NCBI GenBank assembly: GCA_013368445.1
Contig: JAACJO010000014.1
Span: 868,001-932,000, forward strand
DNA length: 64,000 bases
Origin: Leucocoprinus leucothites
Taxonomy: Eukaryota; Basidiomycota; Agaricomycetes; Agaricales; Agaricaceae
Direction: 5' to 3'
In this document: positions 47,929-59,145 of the stretch, piece after piece
Layout of the letters: the number at the start of each line of letters is the position of its first letter
How positions within the stretch are numbered: position 1 is the first letter of the stretch
Made by a program: the position numbers and the translations under genes
Notes under the pieces: generated by a model
Databases searched by the model: none
The model's input: only the letters and a program-made list of their open reading frames with translations
Told to the model about the DNA's origin: nothing

Positions 47929-49705
47929 ATGGCAAACATCGACCGCTTTTCCATTGTAACCCTCATATTTTTCTTTCTATCAACGATCTTCGTCATCCAA
48001 CCAGTCAAGATTCCAATACGACTTCCTTACCTTGGGCGGCGACACATCCCAATTAATCTCAACACTGCACCTATCCTCGCCATTGCAATTCTATGGGCTT
48101 CACAATGCTTAGGTCCCAAACAAATCCGCGATGGCATTGTTGGCACGGGTATGGGATTTTTTTTACCTGGTATTGACCCACACGCCACTGACATCCCCAT
48201 CATGGATAGAGGGTATCAAACCATACAACATCTTAATCCTCTTTATATCTCTGGCCTATATGGCAATCACACTCGACATTACCGGAATCCTTCAAGCTGC
48301 CGCCTTCTGGGTGAGCAACCGTGGAGGCAGCAATGGCCACAAGCTTTACCTGTATTTCTACATCATGCTTACCCTCATCAGCATGATACTCGGAAATGAC
48401 CCGGTTATCCTTTCGGGTACCGTTTTCCTCGTGTATTACACGGCCGCCACACATCTACGACCCCTGGCATGGCTTATGTCCGAATTCGCCGCAGCTAACA
48501 CGGCCAGCATGGTGCTATTCGTTGGGAATCCCACCAATGTTGTCATTTGCGAGGGCTTCAGTATAAACAATGCTGCCTTTACTGCGTATACGATTCTTCC
48601 GTTCGTGGCGTGCAATGTTTTCTGCTTCGTCGCCCTTGCACTCCAATTCAGGGATGCGAAGTATGTTCCACGCAAACTCAATATCACTGGCCAACTTAAC
48701 GTCCGCTCGGTTCTCCGAGATCCCGTCGGTGCAGTGGTCGGAAGCATCGTTCTCGGCAGTTGTTTGATCGTCGTCCTAGTCCTCAGCTTCCTACATATCG
48801 ATGTCTGGAAGATCATCCTTCCTTTTGCTGGATTCAAATTCTGCTTTGATATGGTTTGGGATCATTACCGATATACTACTGGGCAACTGTCAAAAGCGGA
48901 TACCCAAGAAGAAGAAGACGCCGTGAAGCATGCGCTACAACGTGCCACCACAGCCACTGAGTTTCCTCACGTCCCAGATAGGGAAAACACCCTTGTCACG
49001 GATACCCCCATTAGCCCCCTGAGCCAGAAGATCTCAGAACCACCAACTGCCCAGAAAGTTCCGCAACCCCCAACCCACAGTAGTTCATCATCCACACTCC
49101 ATAGAGAGCTCAACTCCGATACTAAATCAGCACCCTCTGATTCAACCCCAAAACTCTTCGCCAAGCAACGTGCCTATTACGCTGGGAGATATCATTCTCT
49201 CGCCGCGCATTTCCCTACATTTTTCACTGCCCTGCCTCGATTACCATTCGGCCTCATACCGTTTGCATTCTCGCAATTCATTCTTATCGAAGCATTAACC
49301 CGACATGGCTGGATCGAGGTCTTCGGAGGGTGGCTTGCCATCGCCTCCGGGAGACATATGTTCCCTGCGATCTGGCTTGTAGGCATAATGGGTGTCATCC
49401 TGTGTAACATTGCCGGGACAAATATCGGCGCCACGATATTCCTGACTAAAATTATTCATCAAGCCGGCTTTGACGGCCCGACTGAGAGGGCTGCTGCGAT
49501 ATCACTCGCTGTCGCGAGTAACATTGGCGCCGTCAGTTTCACATTTTCTGCAAGTCTTGCTGGGTTGCTCTGGGAGACGATATTGAAACAGAAGGGTATT
49601 ACGGTGAAGCAGTGGGAATTTGCGAAGTGGAATTCGTTACCGCTGCTGTTCATGACTGGAGTTGGCTTAGCGATCGTGTGTGCAGAAATGGCGGTGCTCT
49701 ACTGA
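47929..49705 (+). CDS. ArsB/NhaD-like (ion transporter superfamily) permease, paralog 1
   Basis: Polytopic membrane transporter with the two-repeat layout of the ArsB/NhaD/CitM superfamily, whose members move arsenite, Na+/H+ or carboxylates; substrate here unknown. Two exons, 47929-48148 and 48210-49705, phase-consistent, 571 aa. N-terminal helices (TLIFFFLSTIFVIQ), IVGTEGIKPYNILILF at the junction, first-repeat re-entrant motif FVGNPTNVVICEGF, a hydrophilic Ser/Pro-rich central loop (about 48880-49190), then a second half with LPFGLIPFAFSQFILIEAL and the second motif NIAGTNIGATIFL, ending in a last helix VGLAIVCAEMAVLY. GNPTN and GTNIG mark the two inverted repeats and both are intact. It is divergent from CorA-like copy E and has its own probable promoter block. 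Paralogs at 59146-60815 and 63099-64000. Confidence 0.87.
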
Positions 49706-51039
49706 AAATAAGTTCGGTACTGATGGGTGCCTAATTATAACCAAAAGTGCTCCGAACAGTGGATAGGAAACAAACTACACACTTGCATAGATTTCGGTTT
49801 CATTTCCTTTGGATTTACTTCAGTCGCCTTTATTGATAAAATTCGTATGGAACACACTTCCGTCTTATGTATTATTATCGATATCATCATATCCACTTCA
49901 ACAAGGACATGGCTTTGGAGTACATCTCATTGCATTCACTCCGGCTTTGGCTTCGGAAATAAAGCTGGATGGTTTTTGTTTTGTGGCTGTGCTGATTTGT
50001 GTTGAGTCTTGTGTGCCTGGTTTTCGTCGTCTCCAACCACCACCATAAATTCAAGTTACTTTTCAAGGTCTGCTTTCAGGTTTCCAAGGCGTATACGTTT
50101 AAATTACTCAATCTTTGTGGTAGATGTCAACCAATAGAGATGACCCACGCGACTCATCCCAGGAAGTTGCACTTACCTTCCCAAAAACCTGGTATCAAGA
50201 GTCCAGTGGTCTGTCAACCCCCTTTCAAAATGAAGATCACACCCCAATTCTAATATGCGATTCCTCCCCCTCAGATGGCCTTAACTCGTCGGGAATGTTT
50301 CTGTCTGGCCTCATCATGGTGACACGTAACCGGTTTGTCGAGTTGCTCGCTCCCCTACCCCCGAAATCCAACCGTCCTGGACTCGGAATATCATGCTGAC
50401 CTGTTATTCTGTCATGTACAGATTTCTTGCTTGGCCTGCAGTCATATTCTCCTTGAACACCATGTTCAACCAACACCCCGCACGCCAGAAAGGCGATTCT
50501 AGCGGTTGGTCAAATCTCATGTATGTCCTCCCTGTTTAAGCTTCCTTACCTTCTCGTATCTGAAGCGCGTTTCGTAGGCTGTGTATTTCTGCCCTATTTG
50601 CATCTTACATTCCGATGGTGATAATCACCAGAAACCCTACCCCTGCTCCTGTCGCTTGAAGGCTTTGTCCGTATGTTCGATCGGAATATACCTTTCTCTG
50701 CAGCCGTACAGTGCCAGAGGCTTGGCCCTTTCCACCCACCTCAAATGGCTTTAAAATAGACGGCCAATCATGTCGAGTGGACCCTACCCACTCAGCAGAT
50801 TCAACAAGGCTTCTGAACTTCACGAACGCTGAATAAGTGACAGAACTTTAAGACTTTGGCACTTAAGCAGCTTGAAATAGGCCCATCTCTATCGAGCGTC
50901 AATCTCTGGCATCAATCGAGGTTCGACACATGCTGTAGTTGGAGAAGAGCTGTGATCTACTCTCTCACGTCCCAGCTTCCTTGTCCAGTAGTCTACCCGT
51001 CTACCTCGCTAAGAAGTTAACTGAATTTCACTCCTTGGG
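49706..51039. other. Intergenic between ArsB-like gene 1 and kinase-SH3 gene 1
   Basis: 1.3 kb with short, featureless ORFs on both strands; nothing supported beyond flanking regulatory sequence. Confidence 0.5.
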
Positions 51040-54000
51040 ATGTCAGCAAGGAGCAGTGAGCCAGCTCCTCTCTCGTAAGTCAACTCACATGCCACCAAGC
51101 TAGAGTACGAGTTTGATCATCGATTGCAGTTTGTGCCCTTCCTTTGAGGTGGGTTCTAAGATCCAGGTTTTTTATTCTACTGACTCCTAACTCTTCTTTA
51201 CAGAGTGACGGAGATAAGAGCGAAGTGGAAGAGCACCACTCCTGCAGCGATCTCTCCCGGAGACGAGGCGATAAAATCGACATCCATCAGACCCCACAGC
51301 TTTTGCAGAGAGTTCTCGGCAGCGGGCCATCATACAAGGCGCTGGTTCACCTACAGAAAGATCAAGCACAGCTGTGCCTTGGTCTCATGCAGAAGGTACG
51401 GGAACTCATGGTCCGAATGTTTCAAATAGCATAACGAAGACTTGCAACTCATAGGTGATGGATAATCCGGAAACTCCTCCTGACCTCAGATATGCGACGT
51501 TGCGCGGAATGAAGCGCCTTTGCCTGAAATCAGGCGTATTCCCTCACCCGCTGATACTGCGAGGAGTTCAGTACGAAGGGGAGCCGATCGCAGCTGGGGG
51601 ATTTGGTGATATATGGGAAGGGACATACCAAAATATCCCTGTCTGCGTGAAGGTGACGAGGCAAGTCGAGAAATCGAAGAATGCCCTCTTTATGAAGGTT
51701 TATCGCATCCTCTCGTAATATTCAATGCACTAAGCTTGGAGCAGATCTTCGCGAAGGAAGCCATTATCTGGAGTCAGCTTTCACACCCCAATGTCCTGCC
51801 GTTTTACGGAGTTTACCTTCTGGAAAATCAGCGTGGACAGATAGCACTGGTATCACCGTGGCAGGAGAACGGAAACATTGCGATGTATCTAAAAGCAAAC
51901 CCTGACTCGCCTCGCTTCCCTTTCGTAAGTCTGATTTAACTCTAATTAACAATTACTGATGGCACCCTTCACTCCTCCCCCTCCTGAAGATTTATGATGT
52001 ATTAGAAGGGCTGGAATATCTCCATAACCACAAAATTGTCCACGAGGACCTCAAAGCTGTAAGTAGCCTTGCCAATCACATAGGGGGCAATTTATTTGAA
52101 CCTTGATCTGACAGTGCACATCATATAGGCCAACATACTCATAACTTCAGCTGGTTTTGCCTGCCTCGCGGATTTTGGCCTGTCCTCGATCGTTGAGGAC
52201 GCCGAGGTTGGATGGACATCCATTCGGACAACTTCTCACTCATGTGGCACGGTTGGTTGGTGGGCTCCTGAGCTACTGCTGAAAGAAGTGCCTCGACCAG
52301 GATTACCGAGTGACGTTTATTCATTGGCCTCTGTGATGTACGAGGTAAATCCTAATCCAGTGCTCATGGCTTGAAGACCTTCTCACTTCTTTATTGACGT
52401 TAGATTTTTACTGACCAAATACCGTTTTACGGGTTGCGATATGAGGCGGTGATCTACCAGGTAATCCTAGGATCTACGCCAGCCAAACCTCCAATGAGCA
52501 GCGACTCGGAATTATCCAATGAGACATGGTCCATAATGGAAAAATGTTGGCGTCGCGATCCGAAAGAACGACCAACCATTGCCGATATCAAACAAGAATT
52601 GCACAGGATTCCTCGGGTAAGGTTGGTGATAGAGCAGGGAGAGCGGCGATCTGGAAGTACGGCACAATATCCCTCGCCCCAAAGCATTAGATCGAAGACA
52701 CTTACATTCACCGAGGACGAAGTAAAGTTATTAGCCAAATGTGATGTCGGTGTACGTTCCTTTGCTGACCTAACCGAGTTAATATGCTTACTCTGAAATA
52801 ACAGGCACAAAGTCATCTGCCAGGGTCGTCATTCTCTCCTGGTTCTAGCGAGAACCCACAGGATGAGGTTGACGCTTCAAGTACCTCTGTCACTTCTTCT
52901 ATATCGTCCCGTAGTCTTCCACCTCAAAACACTCAAACCGCCAACACGACCACGCCAGAAACACAAGTGTCGGCAAGCCGGGATCAACACGTCAGTAACC
53001 TCACCCGGGTAAGATGACTCACTCTAGAAACAAACGTGAACCAATTTATTGATCCATTCAGATTACAAGCAGCGGCCTATCTCGGCCAGCTAGTACGTTA
53101 GCTTCCAGTCTTGCTCAGGCGTTGAACGATCGTATGTGTTTGCTCTGACTTTCCAGTATAGCGTGTTTCTGACCAGACATCTAGATACGGCAGGGAGTGC
53201 CTCTCAGCTTGCGTTTACCGAGGGGGAGATTCTAGAAATATTGGTGTCTAAGACCAAGAAGTGGTGGTTAGCCAAGAACAAATATGGAGCGGTTGGACGT
53301 AAGCTCGTTTATAGTTCTTCCCCGTGCTCAAGCCTGACAAATCTCTACTGTGATTAGTCGTGCCATCAGACGCCCTTTCATTTATTGAACACACTGCTGG
53401 AAATCATAACTTTCCGAGGGACGTAAAAGTTCAGTCCCCTACAGACCCCTTTGTCGACAAGGCAGAAGTTTGGCAGAATTGTAAGCGTTTTCGTTGCTAC
53501 TACGATTTTAAATTACCAAAATCATGATCATAATTAGACAGGGTGGAGGAGGACGAGTACCAGGACGAACTCTCTCTTCGAAAGGGCGAGATGCTGGACA
53601 TCGCTCATAGGACTGGACCATCGTGGTTGGCTAGAAAGAAGGACGGAACTATTGGGCGTAAGTGAGACTGGTATTACAAAGCTTCATGGTAGCTGATGAA
53701 CATTTCCTCCTAGTCGTACGTTTCAGGCGTGTATTCCTTAAATATCGTGCTACCGGAGCACAGCCAGTCGAAAACTTTCCCTTCCGAGCGGTTGCCCAGC
53801 ATGACTGCGCGTCTATTTCTATCTTAAGAGCTATTATCGTGATTAATTTTTCCTTGTGATCTCTAGACACCGCAGACCAGAACGACCCCCGAATACTCTC
53901 TTTCGACAAGGATGAGGTATTGGGCATTGTCGATAGGACCACAGAGAAATGGTGGCTCGCCCAGAATCAGAATGGCAAAGTTGGATGTCAGTCACTCGAT

Positions 54001-54090
54001 ATTGTAAGTTACCACATCCTACTTAATGCCTCTTTTTCAGCTATACTAGCCGAAAGCTTTAAGCTCATCTCACAATACGACAATGAATAA
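51040..54090 (+). CDS. Protein kinase fused to three SH3-like domains, paralog 1
   Basis: TKL-like Ser/Thr kinase with C-terminal SH3-like repeats, many small exons. Start ATG 51040 (MSARSSEPAPLS), spliced via LCPSFE and SDGDKSEVEEHHS to QLLQRVLGSGPSYKALVHL and VMDNPETPPDL. Kinase: glycine loop IAAGGFGDIWEG, VCVKV lysine, FAKEAIIWSQLSHPN (helix C Glu), IVHEDLKAANIL (catalytic Asp; Glu replaces the usual Arg/Gly), LADFGL, WWAPELL, DVYSLASVMYEIF, CWRRDPKERPT. After a Ser/Thr/Pro linker three SH3-like units follow: SQLAFTEGEILEILVSKTKK + WWLAKNKYGAVG (about 53184-53400), DELSLRKGEMLDIAHRTGPS + WLARKKDGTIG (about 53540-53790), PRILSFDKDEVLGIVDRTTE + KWWLAQNQNGKVG (about 53869-54090). Each has the ALYDY-distal, WW and G-x-(V/I)P-type ends. 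All kinase residues needed for catalysis seem present. Paralog downstream at 55432. Confidence 0.8.
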
Positions 54091-55431
54091 ACGCGTACTG
54101 TCGATAGTCTTGGGGGGGGTGGGGGGGTTGCTGTTTACAAAATCTCTTACCGTGTACCGTAAAGTGGAAACAGACCTTTCAAACACTCAAGCTGAATTCG
54201 TTCTTTTCAATGAAACGTCGAGAATTTGTATATTTAATCATACATCTTCAGTCCTCTCATTACCGTGATCAAATAGCCCACTAGACTTTCGTGCGGCCAA
54301 GCTGAGTACTGAACACTTAGTTCCCGGCTAAAACAGACGTACGCAAATACGATCATCGATTAATGATCGGTCAGCCGGTGGGCCATTGTAAGCCTGGCTT
54401 ACGTTGGAATATGACGTTGCTCTACTCTGAACTGGAAAGGGACAGTAGATTACGACTAATTATATCAATAAACGATGACATGAACCGCTATCACCCAGAA
54501 ATTAGGGCGATAGTGTGTGGTGCGGAGGCCCGTCAGGGCGGAGCCCATGCCAGTGTCTCGGAAAGACATGGCGCACTGGGGTGGGTGGTGCCTCTGAGCA
54601 CCTTCCCAGCACAGAGGGACATTGTAATCCCTGACGGGGCCTGAGCGTTTGGGAGAGGCCGGAGTTTCCAAAACACTACCGGGTGAGGTGGGTGGGACAA
54701 AAATTCTGACTTTCGACGTGGAGGAGGGCGAGAGCACGACGAGAAAGGCGAGGGAGGGAACGGACGCGACCAGCAATTAAGGAACATATGTACTTGTGTA
54801 GATTAGACGGCTATCGTTCATTCGCTTCGCTGTCATATCCTCTGAGATCTGATGGGTCATAAACGACCCATCTCGGATTACCTTACATAGTCAATACAAC
54901 GCCAAATACCATATATAGTCGAGCGAGCGGTGTCTTTGTGGTTACTTCTTTCCCTTCGGAATCTATCTCGAGCCCAGCGTACTTCCCCGGCCCCTGCCTA
55001 GTGAGGTCGTCCCCTGACAGCGGCCTTTCAGCCATCTTTGATGAATTGACGACATTGACTGGTGACGGAGAGACCAGCTATCAAACCTTAAGGGAACATC
55101 CAAACAACCAATAAGAAAGCTTGACACTGTATCGCCTAGTGATTGCATCAGATCCAGGACAAACTGGAGCATAACAACTTTGTATCTCAGTTTGGACTGC
55201 TTGGTGGAGCTCAGGCGAACAACATGAGGCACACATCACCTGTTCAGTAGTACGATCTCGACATAAACGAAAGTACATTCAAGCTTGGGGAGGGTACCCA
55301 CATGTAAGTAGGTGAACCAGCAATAAGAGCGGCATAATTATGTACATCGTCACGCATCCCACCGTGACATTTGTGGGCTTCTATGTAACCTGAGAAATAT
55401 TTTCTCACGACACTCTCCAGCTGTCCTCATT
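54091..55431. other. Intergenic between the two kinase-SH3 genes
   Basis: No gene recognised. It starts with a guanine-rich tract (G8-T-G7 at 54112-54127) just past the first kinase stop. The ORFs at 54363-54787 and 54963-55278 are shadows without domain features. Confidence 0.5.
54112..54127 (+). repeat. Guanine homopolymer tract (G8-T-G7)
   Basis: Two G runs separated by one T, 21 bp past the kinase-SH3 paralog 1 stop. Similar C runs occur at 58745-58758 (C14) and 62492-62501 (C10). Length-unstable and error-prone in sequencing. Confidence 0.75.
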
Positions 55432-58403
55432 ATGAGTAACAGAGCAAATATGCCACCCTATTCTGCGTAAGTCAGGCGATATCGACAAGAGTACGATGAT
55501 CTGACCTTAATTTCAGGCATGAAGTTCCTTGTACAGAGGTAAAGTGAGATCCTCCATCTTCCCCATTCTGCTCAGACGATTCCTTTACAGCATATACAAC
55601 ATCACTGCTCATACAAGGGATTTACTACCCGCAGTGACCGCCCAGAGAGAGCAGTCGATAGCGGGAACCCACACTCTACCAGAGTTCAGGAGACGCCTCA
55701 GAGACTGCTAGAGAGAATACTAAACCGCTCAGCATCTTACCAGACCATACTCCATCTTGAGAGGGACAAGGCACAACTATGCCTCGAAACTATGCAGAAG
55801 GTAAGATCAAATGTTATATAAAAACTATTAGACCCCGGACTATCTAAAGCCCAGTATATAGGTCGTTGACGCACCAGAAACTCCCGATAGTCTCAAATGG
55901 TTAACGCTGCGTACAATGGGAAATCTCTGTGCAAGTTCTGGGGTTTTCCCACGGGGGGTACTTCTCCAGGGTGTCCAACTCAACGTAGGCCCCATCCGCA
56001 ATGGTGGATGTGGCGATATATGGAAAGGCACCTATCAAGATGCCCATGTACGCCTCAAGACGGTAGGGCTAGGAGATAACTTGAAGTACGATCATCGCAT
56101 CAAGGTCTGTTGCGTGTCTTTGCAGTGGCGGTGATACTGAATCCAAGATACTGAAATCAAAACAGACGTTTGCGAGGGAAGCAATACTCTGGAGTCGACT
56201 TTCGCACCCCAACCTCCTCCCATTCTGTGGAATCTACCCATTAGGAAATTATAGTGGACAGATTGCACTCGTGTCACCCTGGCAGGAATATGGAAGCATC
56301 AGGGCGTATTTGAAGGGAAACCCTAGCCTACCTCGTATCCTCTTCGTGAGCCTATTGCCTTATCAGTTCCGTCACGTTTAATCACGTTTCCACTTGGCTC
56401 CTGCCCACCTTCAAGGTATACGATGTACTAGATGGTTTGGAATATCTTCATGAGCACCAAATTGTCCATGGAGACCTTAAGATGGTACGTAGTCCCGAGT
56501 TCCTTAGCCCTAATCCGAATATGAAAGACTCCATAGGCCAACATTCTAATAACCTCGACCGGCTCAGCTTGCCTCGCCGACTATGGTCTGGCTTCTATTA
56601 GGCAAGACACCGGACTAGGGCAATCATTTCACCAGGTCCTGCGTGGCTCGAGTCCTGCAGGTTTTGTAGCTCCCGAACTCATGGAACAAACATCGAAGGA
56701 TACTCCATGTCAACCAACATTTTCAAGCGATGTTTACTCCTTAGGTTACGTGATGTATGAGGTATACCATTCCATACCGTCCCCTACCCGAAGTCCTGCT
56801 CAACGATTTTGGGTTAGATCTTTACTGGTCAGAGTCTCCCCCATGACCCATCGTCTATGGAGAAAATGTACTCGGGGCACAAGCTGGGTAAACCATCAAT
56901 CAGAAATTCGGCAAGCTTTGGAAGCAAGGTGTCAAATGAGACGTTGGTCATTCTGGGACAGTGTTGGAACCCTATCTCAAAGGATCGACCGACTGCTATT
57001 CAGGTCCGTCGAAGGCTTAACAGAATCCATCCTGCAAATCTGGCAGTACCCAAGCTAAGGGACCACCACAACCCATGTCCACCCTCTCAGTTCATTAAGC
57101 CACGAAGTCCCACCTTATTTACGAAGACCGAAATGAACCTCCTATATCAATATGCTGTAAGTATCAGCTCCGTTCGCCTGCACTGCCGGATTGACTCCGC
57201 TTCGAAATTTACAGGACTTGGGCCATAACTACTATGCGGAGCAGAAGACATCGCTATGCATTCCCTCAGGAAACCATGAAAAGGAATCTTTTCGTACACC
57301 AGCTCTCTCTCCTTCCCCATATGTGAGTACAACCGTAACTGAAGCTACCCACAGTAACTTTATGCCGAAACTCTTTCAAAGCAAACATCCATCACATACA
57401 TACCAACTGCACCATATACACCCAGGGTGGCCCAGGCTTCAAGGAATCGTCAGCGTTTACTTTGATCAGCCAAGGGAGTCGGTTGCTAACGGAAAGATCT
57501 AGACACGGCAGGTAGTGCTTCCCAAATTTCATTCAAGAAGGCCGAGTTCCTAGAAATACTGGTTTCCGCGACCAAGAAATGGTGGCTAGCCAAGAATGCT
57601 GAAGGAAAAATAGGACGTGAGCTCCGGCATGGTTTTTACGCCCTGTTCAATGCTGACGAGTAACACATTTTAGTCGTGCCATCTGATGCTCTTTCCCTTA
57701 CCGAAAACACTGCTAGAAGTTCTGGTTTTTCACGGAACACGAAGCCACGGGTTGACCCGTTTATTGACAAGGCGAAAGTTTGGCAGTCCTGTGATTGGTT
57801 TCCCTGTTTACTTACCACTAGCGCTGCTGAAAACGACCGATTTTGATTGTTAGACGATGCAGACAACGATGGTCTTCCGGACGAGCTTTCGATTCGTAAA
57901 GGCGAACTATTGGACATTGCCCACAGGACTGGACCATCGTGGTTAGCCAGGAAGGCTGACGGAACAATAGGACGCAAGTGTCCCTTAGCCATACCAAGGT
58001 TCCGATAACTCATGAGTATAATTATTCAGTTGTGCGTTTCAGACGTGTATTCCTCGTCTACTGTGCCATTGGAGCGCAGCCTGTCGAGAATTATCCTGTC
58101 AAGGCAGTCGCACTAATAAATTGCAATTTCTTTTCTCATCCCAAGTAATTCAAAACACTGACTCGTTTTGTCGCCAGACATACCGGATCATCGAGATCCT
58201 CGACTGGTCTCCTTTACCAAGGGCGAGGTGATGGGGATTGCTGATAAGACCACAGAGCAGTGGTGGCTTGTGCAGAAACAAACAGGTGCTATTGGACGTG
58301 AGTACCCGACAATTACCGCAGCCTCTTTCCTCACCTCCTCCCAGATATACCTGCTAAATGCTGTGTACTCGTCCATGCATGGAGCGAGAAGTGCACTTCT
58401 TAA
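55432..58403 (+). CDS. Protein kinase (possibly pseudokinase) with three SH3-like domains, paralog 2
   Basis: Same architecture and intron pattern as the gene at 51040. ATG 55432 (MSNRANMPPYS), then LLERILNRSASYQTILHLER and VVDAPETPDSLKWL. Kinase: NGGCGDIWKG loop, VRLKTV lysine, FAREAILWSRLSHPN, IVHGDLKMANIL, LADYGL in place of DFG, GFVAPELM, DVYSLGYVMYE, intron gtatac...gttag, IFTGQSLPHDPSS, CWNPISKDRPT. Against paralog 1 the activation segment is altered (DYG), so activity may be reduced; HxD Asp and Lys remain. SH3-like units: SQISFKKAEFLEILVSATKK + WWLAKNAEGKIG (about 57503-57700), DELSIRKGELLDIAHRTGPS + WLARKADGTIG (about 57855-58110), PRLVSFTKGEVMGIADKTTE + QWWLVQKQTGAIG (about 58178-58300), then after an intron IPAKCCVLVHAWSEKCTS, stop 58401-58403. 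If the last intron is retained the stop is at 58548. Order and linkers are syntenic tandem duplicates. Confidence 0.75.
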
Positions 58404-59145
58404 CGGCGAAAACTATGCATTTAGCTCGTCAATTCTAGAATGCTGTAATACTGAAGTTTATGCTACTTTTTCTATTGCCCTCCCCAAGTGTGTCGCTAAG
58501 AAAGCTTTGGACTCTACGCTAGATGACAACCAGCTTTCAACTCACTGACCAATAGTGACTAAGAGAGCAAGCCCCAACACGTTACCTGAGCATGGGGTGC
58601 TACAGCTGCGCTTTACGGAGTTCAAACCCCATATAAGCTGGCGACCTTACGTCGGTCACATCAAGCAGAGGTATCAAGAACTTGGAGTGACGCTATGTCC
58701 AAAAATTCAACGTTCAACAGTCACCACGTGCATGCTGAACATCACCCCCCCCCCCCCCAATATTAATCATCGAAGTTACGAAGGGAATTCGTTGTACAAA
58801 CCCATGTAACACCCCGCCAGCGGGACCATCGGTAAAGTTTTGAGTAAAATACAGGTATATAAGGGCACTTTTTACCGTTGCAGTGTTGGTCTACATCGTA
58901 CCAGACAGCTCGAGATGAGCATTAGACAAAATTCGTCTAAGCGTAACAACTGACTACATAAGTAATGGCCAATACATATCTAGGGTCCAGAATGAGGTTT
59001 TACATAGTATCGAGTGGAGTGAGTAGAAACTATTTGAGATGTGTAAAACAAAAACTTAGTTGTAGCCTTCCCATATGCCTTCGGGTATCGCGAATTGTGA
59101 TTCGATATTGATAGAGTGAATAGAATAAGTCAGCGGGTTCTTTGT
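58404..59145. other. 3' flank shared with the third ArsB-like copy
   Basis: No gene. 58560-58900 is repeated at 62557-62890 (see repeats). Contains a C14 homopolymer at 58745-58758 that is absent from the other copy. Confidence 0.55.
58560..58900. repeat. Intergenic repeat copy 1 (3' side of ArsB-like paralog 2)
   Basis: Similar to 62557-62890 with shared anchors acgttacctgagc, acggagttcaaacc, aggtatcaagaac, gtcaccac, and a common end near tacaaggg/tataagggc. Marks a duplicated block that includes ArsB-like paralogs 2 and 3 on the same strand. Confidence 0.7.

Noticed and set aside
51144..51434. ORF spanning the first exons of kinase-SH3 paralog 1 in another frame
   Set aside because: Splicing 51040.. 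through the short exons gives a protein matching paralog 2; this ORF is a shadow.
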